A stretch of DNA of 20,033 nucleotides, from NCBI GenBank assembly GCA_001584585.1, contig LSYV01000003.1, positions 1,770,827 to 1,790,859 of the forward strand, given 5' to 3'. The DNA comes from Gonium pectorale (lineage: Eukaryota > Chlorophyta > Chlorophyceae > Chlamydomonadales > Volvocaceae). Made by a program: the position numbers and the translations under genes. This document shows, piece after piece, positions 1-10,400 of this stretch (its first letter is position 1; every line of letters begins with the position of its first letter). The notes under the pieces are model-generated. The model ran no database searches. It was not told where the DNA came from and worked only from the letters and a program-made list of their open reading frames with translations.

Positions 1-173
1 GTGAACTATGAGGCGAGGCATGCGTGTTTCTGTGACAGAAAGGCTGGGCTCGGCACCGTGGCTCAGCACCCACGGCACCCCTACGATGGGATCCCAGTTC
101 CGCCGTTGCGACCCCCCCCCCTCGCCACCTTCCTTTTCCCCCGTGTGCATGGACCAGACATTGGGCTCCGCAC

Positions 174-3100
174 CTCGGCGCGGGCGTACAGCCTGTCCCG
201 CTCCGCCGCGTCGCTGTCCAGCAGGCCCCTCTCCGCCAGGCACACGCGCTCCGCCTCGCCCTCAATGCTGCTCAGCGCATCGTGGACCTCCTGTGTGGCA
301 CGATGAAGCGGACGGACGGCGACGAGAGTGGCGACACCGACGGAACGCATACCGCGGCCGCTGTGCTAGGAGCCGCAAATACCGCTGAGAGGTGCAGGCG
401 ACTGCCGGCGGTGTGCGGAGAGCGCAGCTATTGTGCACAAGGCAAGTACAAGTACGACGTAATGTACGGCATGAATGTCATCCTGACGTCGAACTCCGCC
501 CTGCCTGAGCGCGCGCAGCGTCGGCTGTGTGCATTGCCGCCGTACTGGTGCAGGTGCTCACGGACTCGTGGGCTAGCCGCCCCGGCCGCACCCGACCGGA
601 CGAGTCGAGACTGCCACACATGCCTTCATCTGCCTCGTCCCGCACTGCCGCGCCCAGACGCGGAGCCCGTACAGCAACGGACATTACGTCGGGTGATTGC
701 CGTTTACAAATGCCCTGCGCCCCTGCTCCCACCGCGAGCGGAGTTCTGCTTGGCGCTGTGGCTCTGTGCCGTCTCCATTTGTTTGTTTCCCGCCCTGCTC
801 CCTCAGCGCTCGTGCGCGGCTCCTTGCCGCCCTCCCAGCCCCACCACCCCACCCACCTTGTGGTGCGTCTCCAGCATGGCCAGCTTGCGGTCCAGCGCCT
901 CCTGGGCGGCGGCCACCTGCGGGCAAGGAATGTGGTGAAAGCTTCTTTCGGATTCCTCCTGTGCGGTTGGGGGCAGGGGGGCGCGTACAGCAGGGCGCAT
1001 GCCCCCCTGCTTGTGCTGATTCCTTTACACAGCATTGGACACAGCAGCGGGGTAGGTGCATTCCTTGATACGATGAGGCATCTGGCGATGTCACCAGCGC
1101 CAGCCAAGCTTGTGCACCCTCTTGGGCCACAGCCCAGCCCACTCGGGTCCCTGGGGCACCGCCGGCCCTGTCCCCCACCCAGCGCCCTCTGCCTCACCAC
1201 GCCCAGCTCCTCCTCCACCCCCAGCAGGCAGGAGCGGTTGTGCAGAATGGTGCGGTCCCAGGCTGCCAGCGAGGCTGCGGGTGGGGCAGCGGGAACGGGC
1301 GCACGGGGCAGGAAAGCCGTCTAGGGGGCCGGGGCGCAGTATTCCAGTGGTCCACCCGACAGCGACAGGGGCCCACAGCCGGCCCCTCCACCCCGGGGCC
1401 TCCAGCTGAAAGCTAGGAGCTGGGAGGAGGCGTCCCCGCCAGTCTTCCCCACTTCGAAATGCGAGTCCGGGCTGCATACTGTAGCCTGGTCGCAAAGGCC
1501 TATACAAAGCAGCAATAGACGACAGTTATTTGCAGTGTCCGGGGCCGTCATATGCTGCAGACGACCCGACTTTTACCACAGCCCAACGCCCTCTGCACTT
1601 CGCCCGAGCGACCAAGCTGCCCAAGGGATCGGATCCCCTCCTCACACGCGTGCTTGTTGAACGCCGCCACCTGCTCCTCCAGCTCCGAGTTCCACTCGTT
1701 GATGATCTCCTCAATGTTCTTGCCCTTGAGCGATACCGGCATCTGGTGAGGACAAGCGGACACGGGTGCAAACGGGCGGTGGGCGTCAAGGCCAAGGGCC
1801 GCACTTGGGCCAGGCCCGCGGACGCCACGCGGCCCAACCGAAGCTGCTCAACACGACCCGCCCCTGTCCTTTGGGAGGAGGTCGCGGCTGCTCAGCCTGC
1901 AGCCTGCCGTCACCTGCAGCTGCGTATGCAGCGCAACAGCATCAGCGGAGCGCCGTCAAGGTGCTTTTCATCGGATGCAAGTAGCTTGATCCAGTTGTAA
2001 CTCCCCTGCTGCAGGGCCACCCCACCAGGGCCTCGTCCCCGCCTTTGCTGCAATCCTGCAACCCACGACCGCCAAAAGCCCACTCCCCGCACCCACCTGA
2101 GGCTGCAGGGGCGCGGCTGCGGCCGTCCCAGCGGGCACGAGCGCGCCGCTCGTGGCCGCCGGGGCGGTACCTGCGGCGCTGGCGGCGGCGGTCCCCGCAG
2201 CGGCTCCAGTCGCTGGCGTCGTACCTGCCAAGGAAGCGATTGAGGCACAACCTATTGGCGCTGTCATAAAGGTGCTAGTTTGGCAATAATGAGGCACCCT
2301 TGCAGTCAAGCACTTCATCGGCCCGCTTGCAGTCAGCGTCGCAGATGTGCATCGCCACCGCCAAGTGCCGGTCAGATGCTCAGGGGGTGTGTGTGGGCCC
2401 CTGCCCGCCGCTGCCATGCCCCCAGCTGCGCCGCGAGCCATTCGGCGCACCGGTCGTGGACGGGAAGGCGAAGCCGGCCGTCGTTGCGGGGGCGGAGGCG
2501 GTGCCGGCAGCAGGCGCGGATGCCGCCGCCGCGCCTCCGAAGGCGAAGGCGGGGGCGGACGCGGATCCCGCTGCGGCACCTGCGAACACAGCGAACTCAG
2601 TGACGTCAAAGGATCAGCCCTCGGGAATCGGAGTTACCGGCGCTAACACGTACACAGCAACCCGCGTGTTCGGAATGCCGTCCTGTTGGGCACGTCTGAT
2701 CCAACGGACATCCACGGACTTCCAACGGACAAGGCCTCCTCCGTGCTTGTTGGGGTTCCCACACTGTGCCCTTGGCCCAAAAGGCTCATCCTGGCTGAGC
2801 CCGCTGCATTTCTCGTGGCACAGCCCGCCCATTGCCCGCCCGCCAGTTCTCAACCATCGGCCAACCTGTCGCGGCTGGCGCAGCAGTGCTGGAGGCAGCC
2901 GCCGGCGCTGTCGACGCAGCCGCCGGCGCCGACGTGGACGCGGCGCCAAACAGGCTGGGCGCCGCCGAGCTTGCCGCCGCGGCGGCGGAGCTGGCGGCCG
3001 CGGGGGCCGCCGCGCCGCCAAAGCTGAACGCCGGTGCCGACGAAGCCGCGGCGCCAAAGGCCGGAGCCGGCGCGGCGGCAGTGCTGGCACCGGCCCCGAG

Positions 3101-4940
3101 GGCCGCACCGGTGCTTGCTCCCGCAGCGCCCGTGGTGGTCGACCCAAAGCTGAAGCCGCCCGCGGCTGCGGGCGCTGACGCCGCGGCGGGCGCGGGCGCA
3201 GCCACAGGCGCGGGGGCAGCCGTGCCGAAGGAGAACCCACTGGCCGCCGGCGCTGACGCGGCTGCGGGGGCCGCCGTGCTACCAAAGAGGCTGCCGCCGC
3301 TGGCCGGGGCACCGAACAGGCCCCCACCGGCCGCTGGCGCGCTGGCGGCGGCCGGAGCGGGCGCCGCCGCGGGGGTCGGCATCGCACCGAAAAGGCCGCC
3401 CCCCGTGGCCGGGGCGCTGGCTGCAGCCGCGCCGAAAGACAGGCCGGGTGTGCTGGCAGCTGCTGGGGCAGCAGGCGCCGCGCCGCCGAATAGCCCGCCG
3501 CCCGCTGCTGAGGGTTGTACACGTTTGATGGCATGAAGCGGCACCGTCAGCATCGTCGTGACAGTACGGAGGCCACAGATTGAGGCAAACCCCCGTTCCA
3601 AATCAGGTAGGCCATTACATCACAAAAAGAGCTGTGTTCACCACTGCGTCGCGGCAAGATTGCAGGACGTTATTGACAGTTGGCCTTGTCGTGTGCAGGC
3701 TCCAGCCCACCCCTCCCCGCGTCCCGGCTCACCCGCAGACGAGGCGGCGGCTCCGAAGGAAAAGCCACCCGCCGCGGGTGCGGACACTGCCGCAGGGGCC
3801 GCTACACTGCCGAACAGGGAGGCTCCGGTTGAGGCCCCTGTGCGGGCGGGCGTTGCAGGGGGGCGGGGCCGTTCACCGCAAGTAGAAGGCCTGGTCACGA
3901 TGCATTGGCCGCGGCGTCCGGTAGTGTGCCCCGCGCCTTACAGCTGTGCAGGATTCAGAACTCACTTTAGTACTCCCCTGAGGTTTTGGTCGGAACCACG
4001 AACACCCACTGCTTGCCGTAACAGCACGCCTTGCCTCCGGAAGGGGGCAAGCCAGGGGCATATACGATCCGCACGGGTTCCACGGGGCTAGGTGCCTAAA
4101 GGAAATCGCCACACGCGTCCCCGCCAACTCCCGCTAGGTCACGACCCCCGGAATCACCTGACGCCGGCTGACCAAACGCGCCCGTGCCAAAGGCCGGTGC
4201 AGCGGCCGCGGCCCCGAACGGCCCCGTCCGAGGCGGGCGCGCCGAACGTGGGGCGGTGAGGAAGCTCCGAGGCGGGCGCCGCCGAGGCCCGAAGACCGGC
4301 GCCGCCGCCGAGGATGCTCCGAAAGCTGGCGAGGCACCCCCGCCAAAGCCGAAAGCTGGCGCAGGGGTCGCCGCCGGTGCGCCAAACGCAGGCGCGGGGG
4401 CTGATGCAGGTGCGCCAAAGGCGGGCGCCGACGATGGTGCTGTACGGGAGGAGGCGATTGGGAGCAGTTCCAAGCTCAAGAGGATGGCGGGACACACCCG
4501 CTCGTCCCCTGTCTACAAGCACGCGCATTCGCATGACGTAACACACCCGCTCGTCCCCTGTGATACCCTGCCCCACCCGCCCCTCCTCGGGCGCTAGCAC
4601 CGCCAGCCTTTGCTGTGGCGGCCGCTGCAGCAGATGCAAAGGAACACCCGCCGTGCGTGTGCTTCTTTCAGGGACCGGCCGTTCCATCCGGTGGTGCGAG
4701 TGACACAGCCGGGCCCATGCCGACAGCGTCAGCATTTATAGGGTATGGTTTTGCAGTCCAGCCTTGCAGCGACGGCTGTCCTTACCGCCGAAAGAGGGCG
4801 CAGAACCGCCCGCAGCCGCTCCAAAGCTGAAGCCTCCTCCCCCTGTTAAGCCAGAATCAGTTACAAGTAATTTAGAACAGTATGACTGCAGATCAGATGC
4901 CTTCAGAATTTGCGCGCCAAGCCTCACCAAACGTCGCCAT
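174..4940 (-). CDS. NUP62: NUP62/Nsp1-type FG nucleoporin, multi-exon, 3' end outside window
   Basis: Central-channel nucleoporin: the FG part forms the transport barrier and binds transport receptors; the C-terminal coiled coil anchors it with Nup54 and Nup58 (family knowledge). Exons as I place them: 4940-4928, 4842-4786, 4439-4158, 3837-3733, 3507-2866, 2579-2451, 2224-2097, 1742-1646, 1274-1198, 916-857 and 290-174. They total 1707 nt, or 569 residues, and all phases agree. The start codon sits in a 13-nt exon (MATF plus one base, donor GTGAGG) that joins in frame to GGGFSFGAAAGG. Residues 1-452 are Ala/Ser/Pro-rich with about 25 FG dipeptides (LFG, FSFG, PAFG). Residues 453 onward match the Nsp1_C coiled coil, with IEEIINEWNSELEEQ and, across a splice, AAWDRTILHNR; human NUP62 has a very similar AWDRTL segment. 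The last visible exon (EVHDALSSIEGEAERV, then DAAERDRLYARAE) is mid-coiled-coil, so roughly 120 residues lie beyond position 1. One exon has a frame oddity (see findings). Identity is certain; individual introns are inferred. Confidence 0.93.
4492..4561. repeat. 21-bp direct repeat in NUP62 intron 2
   Basis: The 21-mer from 4492 to 4512 (ACACACCCGCTCGTCCCCTG, then T) recurs exactly at 4541-4561, 49 bp further along. Both copies fall inside the intron between the second and third NUP62 exons, so they do not affect the protein. Confidence 0.85.
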
Positions 4941-5615
4941 TTCACCTTGTCTCTACCTAATAACGTGTTCAAAGGGTTCCGCTCATAGATATGTTCGTTA
5001 CTAGGAAGAAACGGACAGAAGCCGTATTTCACGGCGGTAAGCGGAACCATGCTCGCGCTCCGACTCTCTCTCAAGTGATGATAACACACTGCACTCTGCA
5101 AGTGATATTCTGTCGCTTGATTCGGTTTTTTACTTTCAAATCTTAGCTGGCCACAGCTGGCATCCATTGGCAACCGAGAGTTTCAGGCCTGCGCCAGACC
5201 GCGCCAGGCGCCTGGCAAAACTATTGCTCATAACAGGCCTCAAAATCTCATCAACTATTGCGCGTGGGCCAGCGGGGTTGCCGGAGACGAAGGGTTACGC
5301 CATCTCGCCATCCCGCCATACTCCTGACGGGCCTGGACCAAAGATTGCTTGTGTGCGCATGACGTCGTCTCCATTCAATTACGTTCTTGGGCAAGAGTTT
5401 CTTGGGCAAGAGTTCCTCGGGCAAGAGTTTTCGGTAAGTTGTCAGTTTCGTGAAAGACGAAGAGTGCAAGTAGCGTGCACAGTCCTTTCCATCAGTGATC
5501 GAGCAGAGTTGCAAGGCAGCTAACCATACAACACCAACTGCAGGGAAGAGCCTATGGAGCTTGCGTGCCCGTGATTGGTGTCTTGCAACCTTCCAACAAC
5601 CAGGACGGACAAGGC
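4941..5615. promoter_or_regulatory. Divergent intergenic region between NUP62 and the coiled-coil gene
   Basis: These 675 bp separate the NUP62 start codon (minus) from the proposed start of the next gene (plus), so they should hold both promoters and 5' leaders. GC content is clearly lower than in the flanking exons. I see no convincing TATA box. The only evident structure is a 15-bp tandem repeat at 5384-5428. The open frame 5167-5523 crosses the region, but it has no recognisable protein similarity and includes the repeat, so I do not call it a gene. Confidence 0.5.
5384..5428. repeat. 15-bp tandem repeat, three copies
   Basis: Three adjacent 15-bp units begin at 5384, 5399 and 5414. The first two are identical (TTCTTGGGCAAGAGT); the third differs at two positions (TCCTCGGGCAAGAGT). 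The array lies in the divergent spacer upstream of the coiled-coil gene. It would read as a repeated LGQEF if translated on the plus strand, but no gene there is supported. Confidence 0.9.
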
Positions 5616-6449
5616 ATGTCAGCGTGCCACCTGAAGGTGTGGCATAGCCAAATACATCATGAGCGCGTCACCGCTCGTGCCCCGTGATCAGGCCAGGGGT
5701 CGGCTTTACTGAACGTGGCACACGACACCCTGTCTACCTGTCATACCGGTATCCTGCAAACTGCTAACTAGGTCCAGTATTGGCACGCAGGCGTGCTCAT
5801 CCTGCCGCCAACTGCAAGATCGCCTCTCGGCTTTCGAGAGCAAAACGCAGGTGTGCTGTGTAAAATGCAATCAAGTATGGTCAAAGTGTCCCCACTTTAT
5901 GTGAGCCGGTGCCATGCATCCTATACGGTCTCCATTACCGCCGCCTGCTGCTTACAGTTGTCGCTCAAGGCTGTCTCGGTGGATGTGGCCAAGATGCGCA
6001 AGGAGCGAGAGGTCGCCTGGAAGCACGTGAGCGAGCTCCGGGTACGATGAGGTTTTGAGCTATGGAGGCATGCAATGCAGGGGGGGCAGCAGCTGCTCCC
6101 ATCTCTCCCATCAGGCTTATCGGCGCACATCCGTCTCATCCGTTTGCTTTGCGCACTGTGCCCGTCACCGCGAGCACGACAGTCTGTTCATGTTTTGCAG
6201 GAGCAGAACCGGCTCATGCGACAGCGGCAGCGCAGCCTCGAGGAACAGAACGAACTGCTCAACCGACTGCTCAATGAGCAGCTGGAGCGCACATCGGGGG
6301 CCGCCGCTCCTTACCCGGAGGCGCAGCCGGCCGTCATGCTGGCGTCGCCGTACGTCAACATGCTCCTGGGCCAACGCGTCAACCCCGTCGACATGGTGTA
6401 CGTTCCGTCCGGGCAGCACATGCAGGCACTGCAGCCCCGCACGTGGTGA
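5616..6449 (+). CDS. Small coiled-coil protein of unknown function, spliced
   Basis: I do not recognise this protein. Proposed exons are 5616-5636, 5791-5850, 5958-6041 and 6201-6449, all joined in phase 0, giving 137 residues. The three later exons read as one charged helix: CSSCRQLQDRLSAFESK, then DVAKMRKEREVAWKHVSELR, then EQNRLMRQRQRSLEEQNELL with NRLLNEQLER. This is a typical coiled coil, superficially like the zipper of a bZIP factor but without a clear DNA-binding basic region. A tail of about 50 residues follows (PYPEAQPAVMLASPYVNMLL, then a Val/Pro/Gln-rich end) and stops at TGA 6447-6449. The acceptors (GCACGCAG, GCTTACAG, TTTTGCAG) and donors (GTGTGC, GTACGA) are good. The first exon (MSACHLK) is the weakest part; it was chosen because an ATG, a phase-0 donor and a Cys-rich start line up. 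A donor near 6446 could extend the protein into 6683-6770. The real start could lie further upstream. Confidence 0.55.
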
Positions 6450-7111
6450 CCTGTGAAGCCCGCAACAGATGCATTGGCATGGGCCAAAGCAATGGAAACA
6501 AGCATACGGTAGCGTTGCGAGTGTGCACCCGCCAGAAGATGCAGTTGCATCTGCAAGCAACTTGCTTTCAAGTACTGCCTCAGGCACTTCCCTTCTTGCT
6601 GACCCCTCTTAGCGTCTCCACCTTATCGACATTTTCGTAGTTTTTTGACCCCGTCGCCGTATGCTTTCTGTGATGTGCATAGGTGGGAGGTTACCAACCG
6701 TATGGTGGCTTCGATGCGTATTTCGAAGTACAGTTTCCGTACGCGACGGATGAACTGCAGACGGTAATCTGGAATGTGCGATCATCCAGCGCCCATTGCA
6801 AGGTTGTGGGGGCGTGTACATCGGCACGTGTTTGCCTGCACCAGATCGTCATAGGGTTTAATCAAACTGCTGCTTTCGTTCAGATGGCATACCACTGGAT
6901 AAGGGCATAAGTTTACGCCACAGCGGTTTTTGCGGCTGCAGTAGCCTGCCGTACGAGCCGCACACCTTCGCTAGTGTTTCAGTACATAAGCTGTCTGGTT
7001 TAGCCCGTGCACATTCGTCTTTGCTTATGGCGCGGAAGTGCAATAATGGAGTGACATTCCTGCCTGAGCTGTTCCTAACCTCCTACGCTCACCGCCCCTT
7101 TTGCCTGCCGC

Positions 7112-7116
7112 TGTAA
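7112..7116 (+). terminator. Candidate poly(A) signal TGTAA for the coiled-coil gene
   Basis: TGTAA is the usual poly(A) signal of volvocine algae. This copy lies about 660 nt after the stop at 6449, a normal 3' UTR length for the group. It is the only copy I noticed between that stop and the SRRM1 end. Confidence 0.45.
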
Positions 7117-7436
7117 GTACGACAGTAGTGTTCCTCAGAGTGTGCACCTTTGTCATCATAATCTCGGCATTCAAGAGGCAGGAAGCCAATAACAGGAAGC
7201 AAGAAGCCTGCTTACGCCTTACTTGACAGGCATTTGGGACTGCGGTCAGACCACGTCGTTCGGTCAGCCCCTGACGCGGTCACTGCGCGTGCTGCGGCAG
7301 CTGCAATCACGAAAGCTACCACAATCCAGCCAACCACAATTACGCCGACTCAGCACTGTGGCAACCATGGCCGGACCAGCGCCTAGACCAACTGTCCCCA
7401 CGTGTGCCGCTTGCAGCTGCACCGAACGCAGCCGCC

Positions 7437-7441
7437 TTACA
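7437..7441 (-). terminator. Candidate poly(A) signal TGTAA for SRRM1
   Basis: TTACA on the plus strand reads TGTAA on the minus strand, about 50 nt after the SRRM1 stop codon (TGA, 7492-7490). Cleavage would be expected roughly 10-20 nt further on. The 3' UTR would be short for this group, so a later site is possible. Confidence 0.4.
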
Positions 7442-7489
7442 GGCGCTGCGCAGCCGCAGGCCACCTCGCCGCGTAGCGCCGGGTGCGGC

Positions 7490-10400
7490 TCACAGGCTGC
7501 GGGCGGACTGCAGGGCCTTGGCGCGCAGCTCAGCCAGCTCCGGGTCCGACGGCTCCCCGTCGCTTCCGTCACCAGCCGCTTCCGCCCCGCCGCCAGCGCG
7601 CTCCTCATCGTCCGACTTTGGCTCCTCCCCCTCTCCTTTCTTCTTCTTCCTCTTCTCCTTCTTCTCCTTCTTATGCTCCTTTTTGCTCTTCTCCTTCTTG
7701 TGCTCCTTCTTTTCCTTCTTATGCCGCTCCTTGCGCCCCGCAGAGTGGGGCGCCTTGTCCTCAACACCGGTGCCCGCAACCTCCCTGCGGGCGACATATA
7801 GCAAACCGGTTTAGCGCCGCCGTCTAACCTCTGGACCAATGAAGGCCCATCCTACCAATCAAGTCAAACACCGCAAGCAAGAACCCATCCGGGACCGCAG
7901 GCTTACGCGTCTCGTGTAGGGGACCCAGCCTCGGCCTTCTCCTGCTGCTCGGGGGACCTGCAGGCAGGTTAAAATGTTACAACCCAAGCCCATTTAACAC
8001 AGCGCATGAACATTAAATGCCATCTTCTTCGTCGGGAGTCTGGCAGCACACGCTACATTCGGCAGCACATGCTGCATTCGGCATCAGAAAAATGCGCCTT
8101 CCAGCCGGCACAGGCGCAACTACAGCCCACGATGCTCACCGGACAGGGCTGCGGGTCTCCTCTGCCGCCGCCTTGCCATGCTTTTCCCTCTCCGCGGAGG
8201 GGCTGCGACTCCGACTCCGGCTCCGTTTGGCGTGCGCCCGCATGCGGCCGCCAATGCGGTCCCGGCTGCAAAGCAGCAAAACCCGGAATACATCTTCAGG
8301 CATGTAGGCAAGCACGAATCGAACTCCGATTTCATCGGCAACAAACGGCCAGGCGCTTACTGCAGTGTCCAGAGGGTCACGATCACCGGCTCCGCACCTG
8401 CGTGTACGCGCCGCCGGCGAGCGGGAGCGTGACCGCGAGCGGGAGCCCCGCGAGCGCGAGCGGGATCGCGAGTGGCGAGGTGGTGACCGCGATACGGAGC
8501 GGGAGCTGGACCGCGACCGTGAGCGTGACCGCGACCTCCTGTCCCGCCTGCGGTCGCCCTCAGGCGACCGGCGGCGCTGCTCGGGCGAGCGCCGCCGCTC
8601 TGGAGACCGCCACCGGCTGCATTCAAGGGTTCAAAAGGCATGGCACAACCTGATGTGAGTGGCACGGTGGCAGGCGGCTGGCGGAAACGCAGGGCACGCT
8701 ATCACCAGGGCGGAGGACCTTCTGCCCACAGAGCCCATTCAGACCCTTGGGCTAACCCAACTATGAAGATCAGAGCTCCAGAACCTTCTGCGCCTAGTAT
8801 TTGACGCCTGGCGCAATGTCAGATTAAGCTGGAGACCGACTCACGCAATGCCGTATGCCTGGCACTCCACCTGCAAATGTGTGCGCATGCCCATACGCTG
8901 TCAAGGCAGTAGAATCCGTCGCCTAACCCCACATCCGCACCTTGCCCGTTCCCGGTCGCGCCCGTCGCGCGGGTCCTTCTCGCGCTCCCGCTCCCGGTCG
9001 TCGCGCCCCCGCCCAGAGTCCCAACGGCTCGGCCGCCCCCGGTCTCGGTCGGGTTCGGGCTCCCGTGGCTCCCAGCCCCTCCGTTCCCGGCGCGGCTGCG
9101 GCGGTGCGTCGATGTCGCGCGGCTCCCAGCGGTGGCGCCCCTCCCGTTCTCGGGGCGGTGCCGACGGCTCCGGGTCCCGTGGCTCCCAGCCGCGCCGTTC
9201 TCGGCGCTCCCCACGCGGCGGCGGCGGGGGCAGCGGCTGCCCGCCGTCCGTACCCTCCTCCTCCCGCCGCTGCTGCAGCTGTTGCTGCGCTGCGAGCAGC
9301 TGGGCTGCACGCTCCGCCTCTGCCGCTATCCGCCGTGCCTCCAGCTCCGCCTAACCAGGGTCAAGAGTGTCATAGGTTCAAATCCGTCACCGAATGTCAC
9401 ACCGCTGCTGTGGCCGTGATAGTTATAGACAGACACCAGAGCCATGGAGGTGCCACGCCCACCATCAGGTGCTTGGACACCCTCTGACACACCTGTATCT
9501 TCTCCTGCTGCTCCCGTAGCTGCCGCTGCCGCTCCGCCTCCGCGTCCAGCATTTGTTGCGGAATGTGAGAGGCCGTCTGGTTCGCACTGTGCAAGAGAAG
9601 CCAGAGCTCCTGCCGGGCATCGAACACAGAACACGGAGCACCGACATTAAGACTTAAGTGACGCCTCCTGGAGCTGGAGAGTAGGATGCACGCTGTCCCA
9701 GCCTAGCAACGAGGTCACCAGGAGTTTATCGCTGATGCAACGTTCATACCAGCCATTAGGCGGGCAGAACTGAAGTCCACATGAATTTTCACACGCAGAG
9801 TCGTTTAATCCCAGCTACACTGGAGCGCCCCCTCCCTAGTCAATGCGCGGTACCAGCGCCCATAGCAGCAGCCAAACGCGACTGTCCATCTTCCGCCCTC
9901 CCTCCCGCCTCTCCCGCATGCCCCAGCACACCTTGCAGAACAGCGATGTGTTCTTCTCCAGAAAGGGCACAAGGTTGACGTACAGCTTCTTGCCGTCCAT
10001 CTGCGACGCGCAGGAGGGCAAGGTAGCAACAAGCCATCAGCACCCTATGGCCCCGCGGTAACGGCAGTGGTCTGCAGAACAAGCCGCATATGCGGGCGCA
10101 AACGGGAGCCAAGGCGTGCACGTACGATCCCAATAGTTGGTGAACGGAGAGGCTATCTGAAGGCCATCCCTGTCGGCTGGAGCCCAACTGGTCTCAGCGG
10201 TACAGCGCACCTCGGGCTCCTCCAGGTGGTTGTACACCATGCTGATGAGCACCTCCTCCTCCAGGCCACCGAGCAGCTGCGTGATACGCTTTGCAATCCA
10301 TTCCTTCATCACCTGCGCGGCGTGCCGGTGTGCCGGTGGGAAGCAGTGAGGGGAAGTGCTTGACTTGGTAGAGGCTTGCATTCCTGCCGTGAACCTGGGG

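Larger units (their letters stand above)
6450..7489. other. Tail-to-tail spacer: 3' UTRs of the coiled-coil gene and SRRM1
   Basis: Two converging genes end here (plus stop at 6449, minus stop at 7490). The stretch has lower GC, no frame with family resemblance and one poly(A)-type TGTAA motif for each strand. A short open stretch at 6683-6770 (starting GGYQPYGGFDAYFEVQ in one frame) follows an AG acceptor and could be an extra or alternative 3' exon of the coiled-coil gene, but its phase does not match the donors I can see at the end of the main exon. Confidence 0.5.

Noticed and set aside
1910..2005. Possible alternative terminal exon in NUP62 intron 7 (GSYNWIKLLASDEKHLDG, then a stop)
   Set aside because: An AG acceptor in phase 0 would fit exon 7 and give an FG-only protein, but the direct splice to 1742 restores the conserved coiled coil and nothing else supports the extra exon.
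2832..3536. 234-codon Ala/Pro-rich plus-strand frame
   Set aside because: Antisense of the large FG exon of NUP62; its Ala/Pro/Gly bias follows from the GC-rich FG repeats.
4860..5173. N-terminal part of the minus frame 4736-5173 as the start of NUP62
   Set aside because: The sequence is not FG-like. The short exon at 4940-4928 (MATF) with a GTGAGG donor gives a better, in-phase start.
5167..5523. 118-codon plus-strand frame upstream of the coiled-coil gene
   Set aside because: No family motif, AT-richer codon use than other exons and a 15-bp tandem repeat inside it; no splice link to the downstream exons was found.
7404..7814. Plus-strand frames rich in Phe, Leu and Ser that look like membrane segments
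   Set aside because: These are antisense readings of the Lys-rich C-terminal exon of SRRM1 (7784-7490).
8365..8658. Plus-strand frame rich in RERDRERDRE, resembling a U1-70K-like RE/RD protein
   Set aside because: It is the exact antisense of the SRRM1 RS exon (8616-8398). RS codons on one strand read as RE/RD repeats on the other. The minus strand has matching splice sites and frame.
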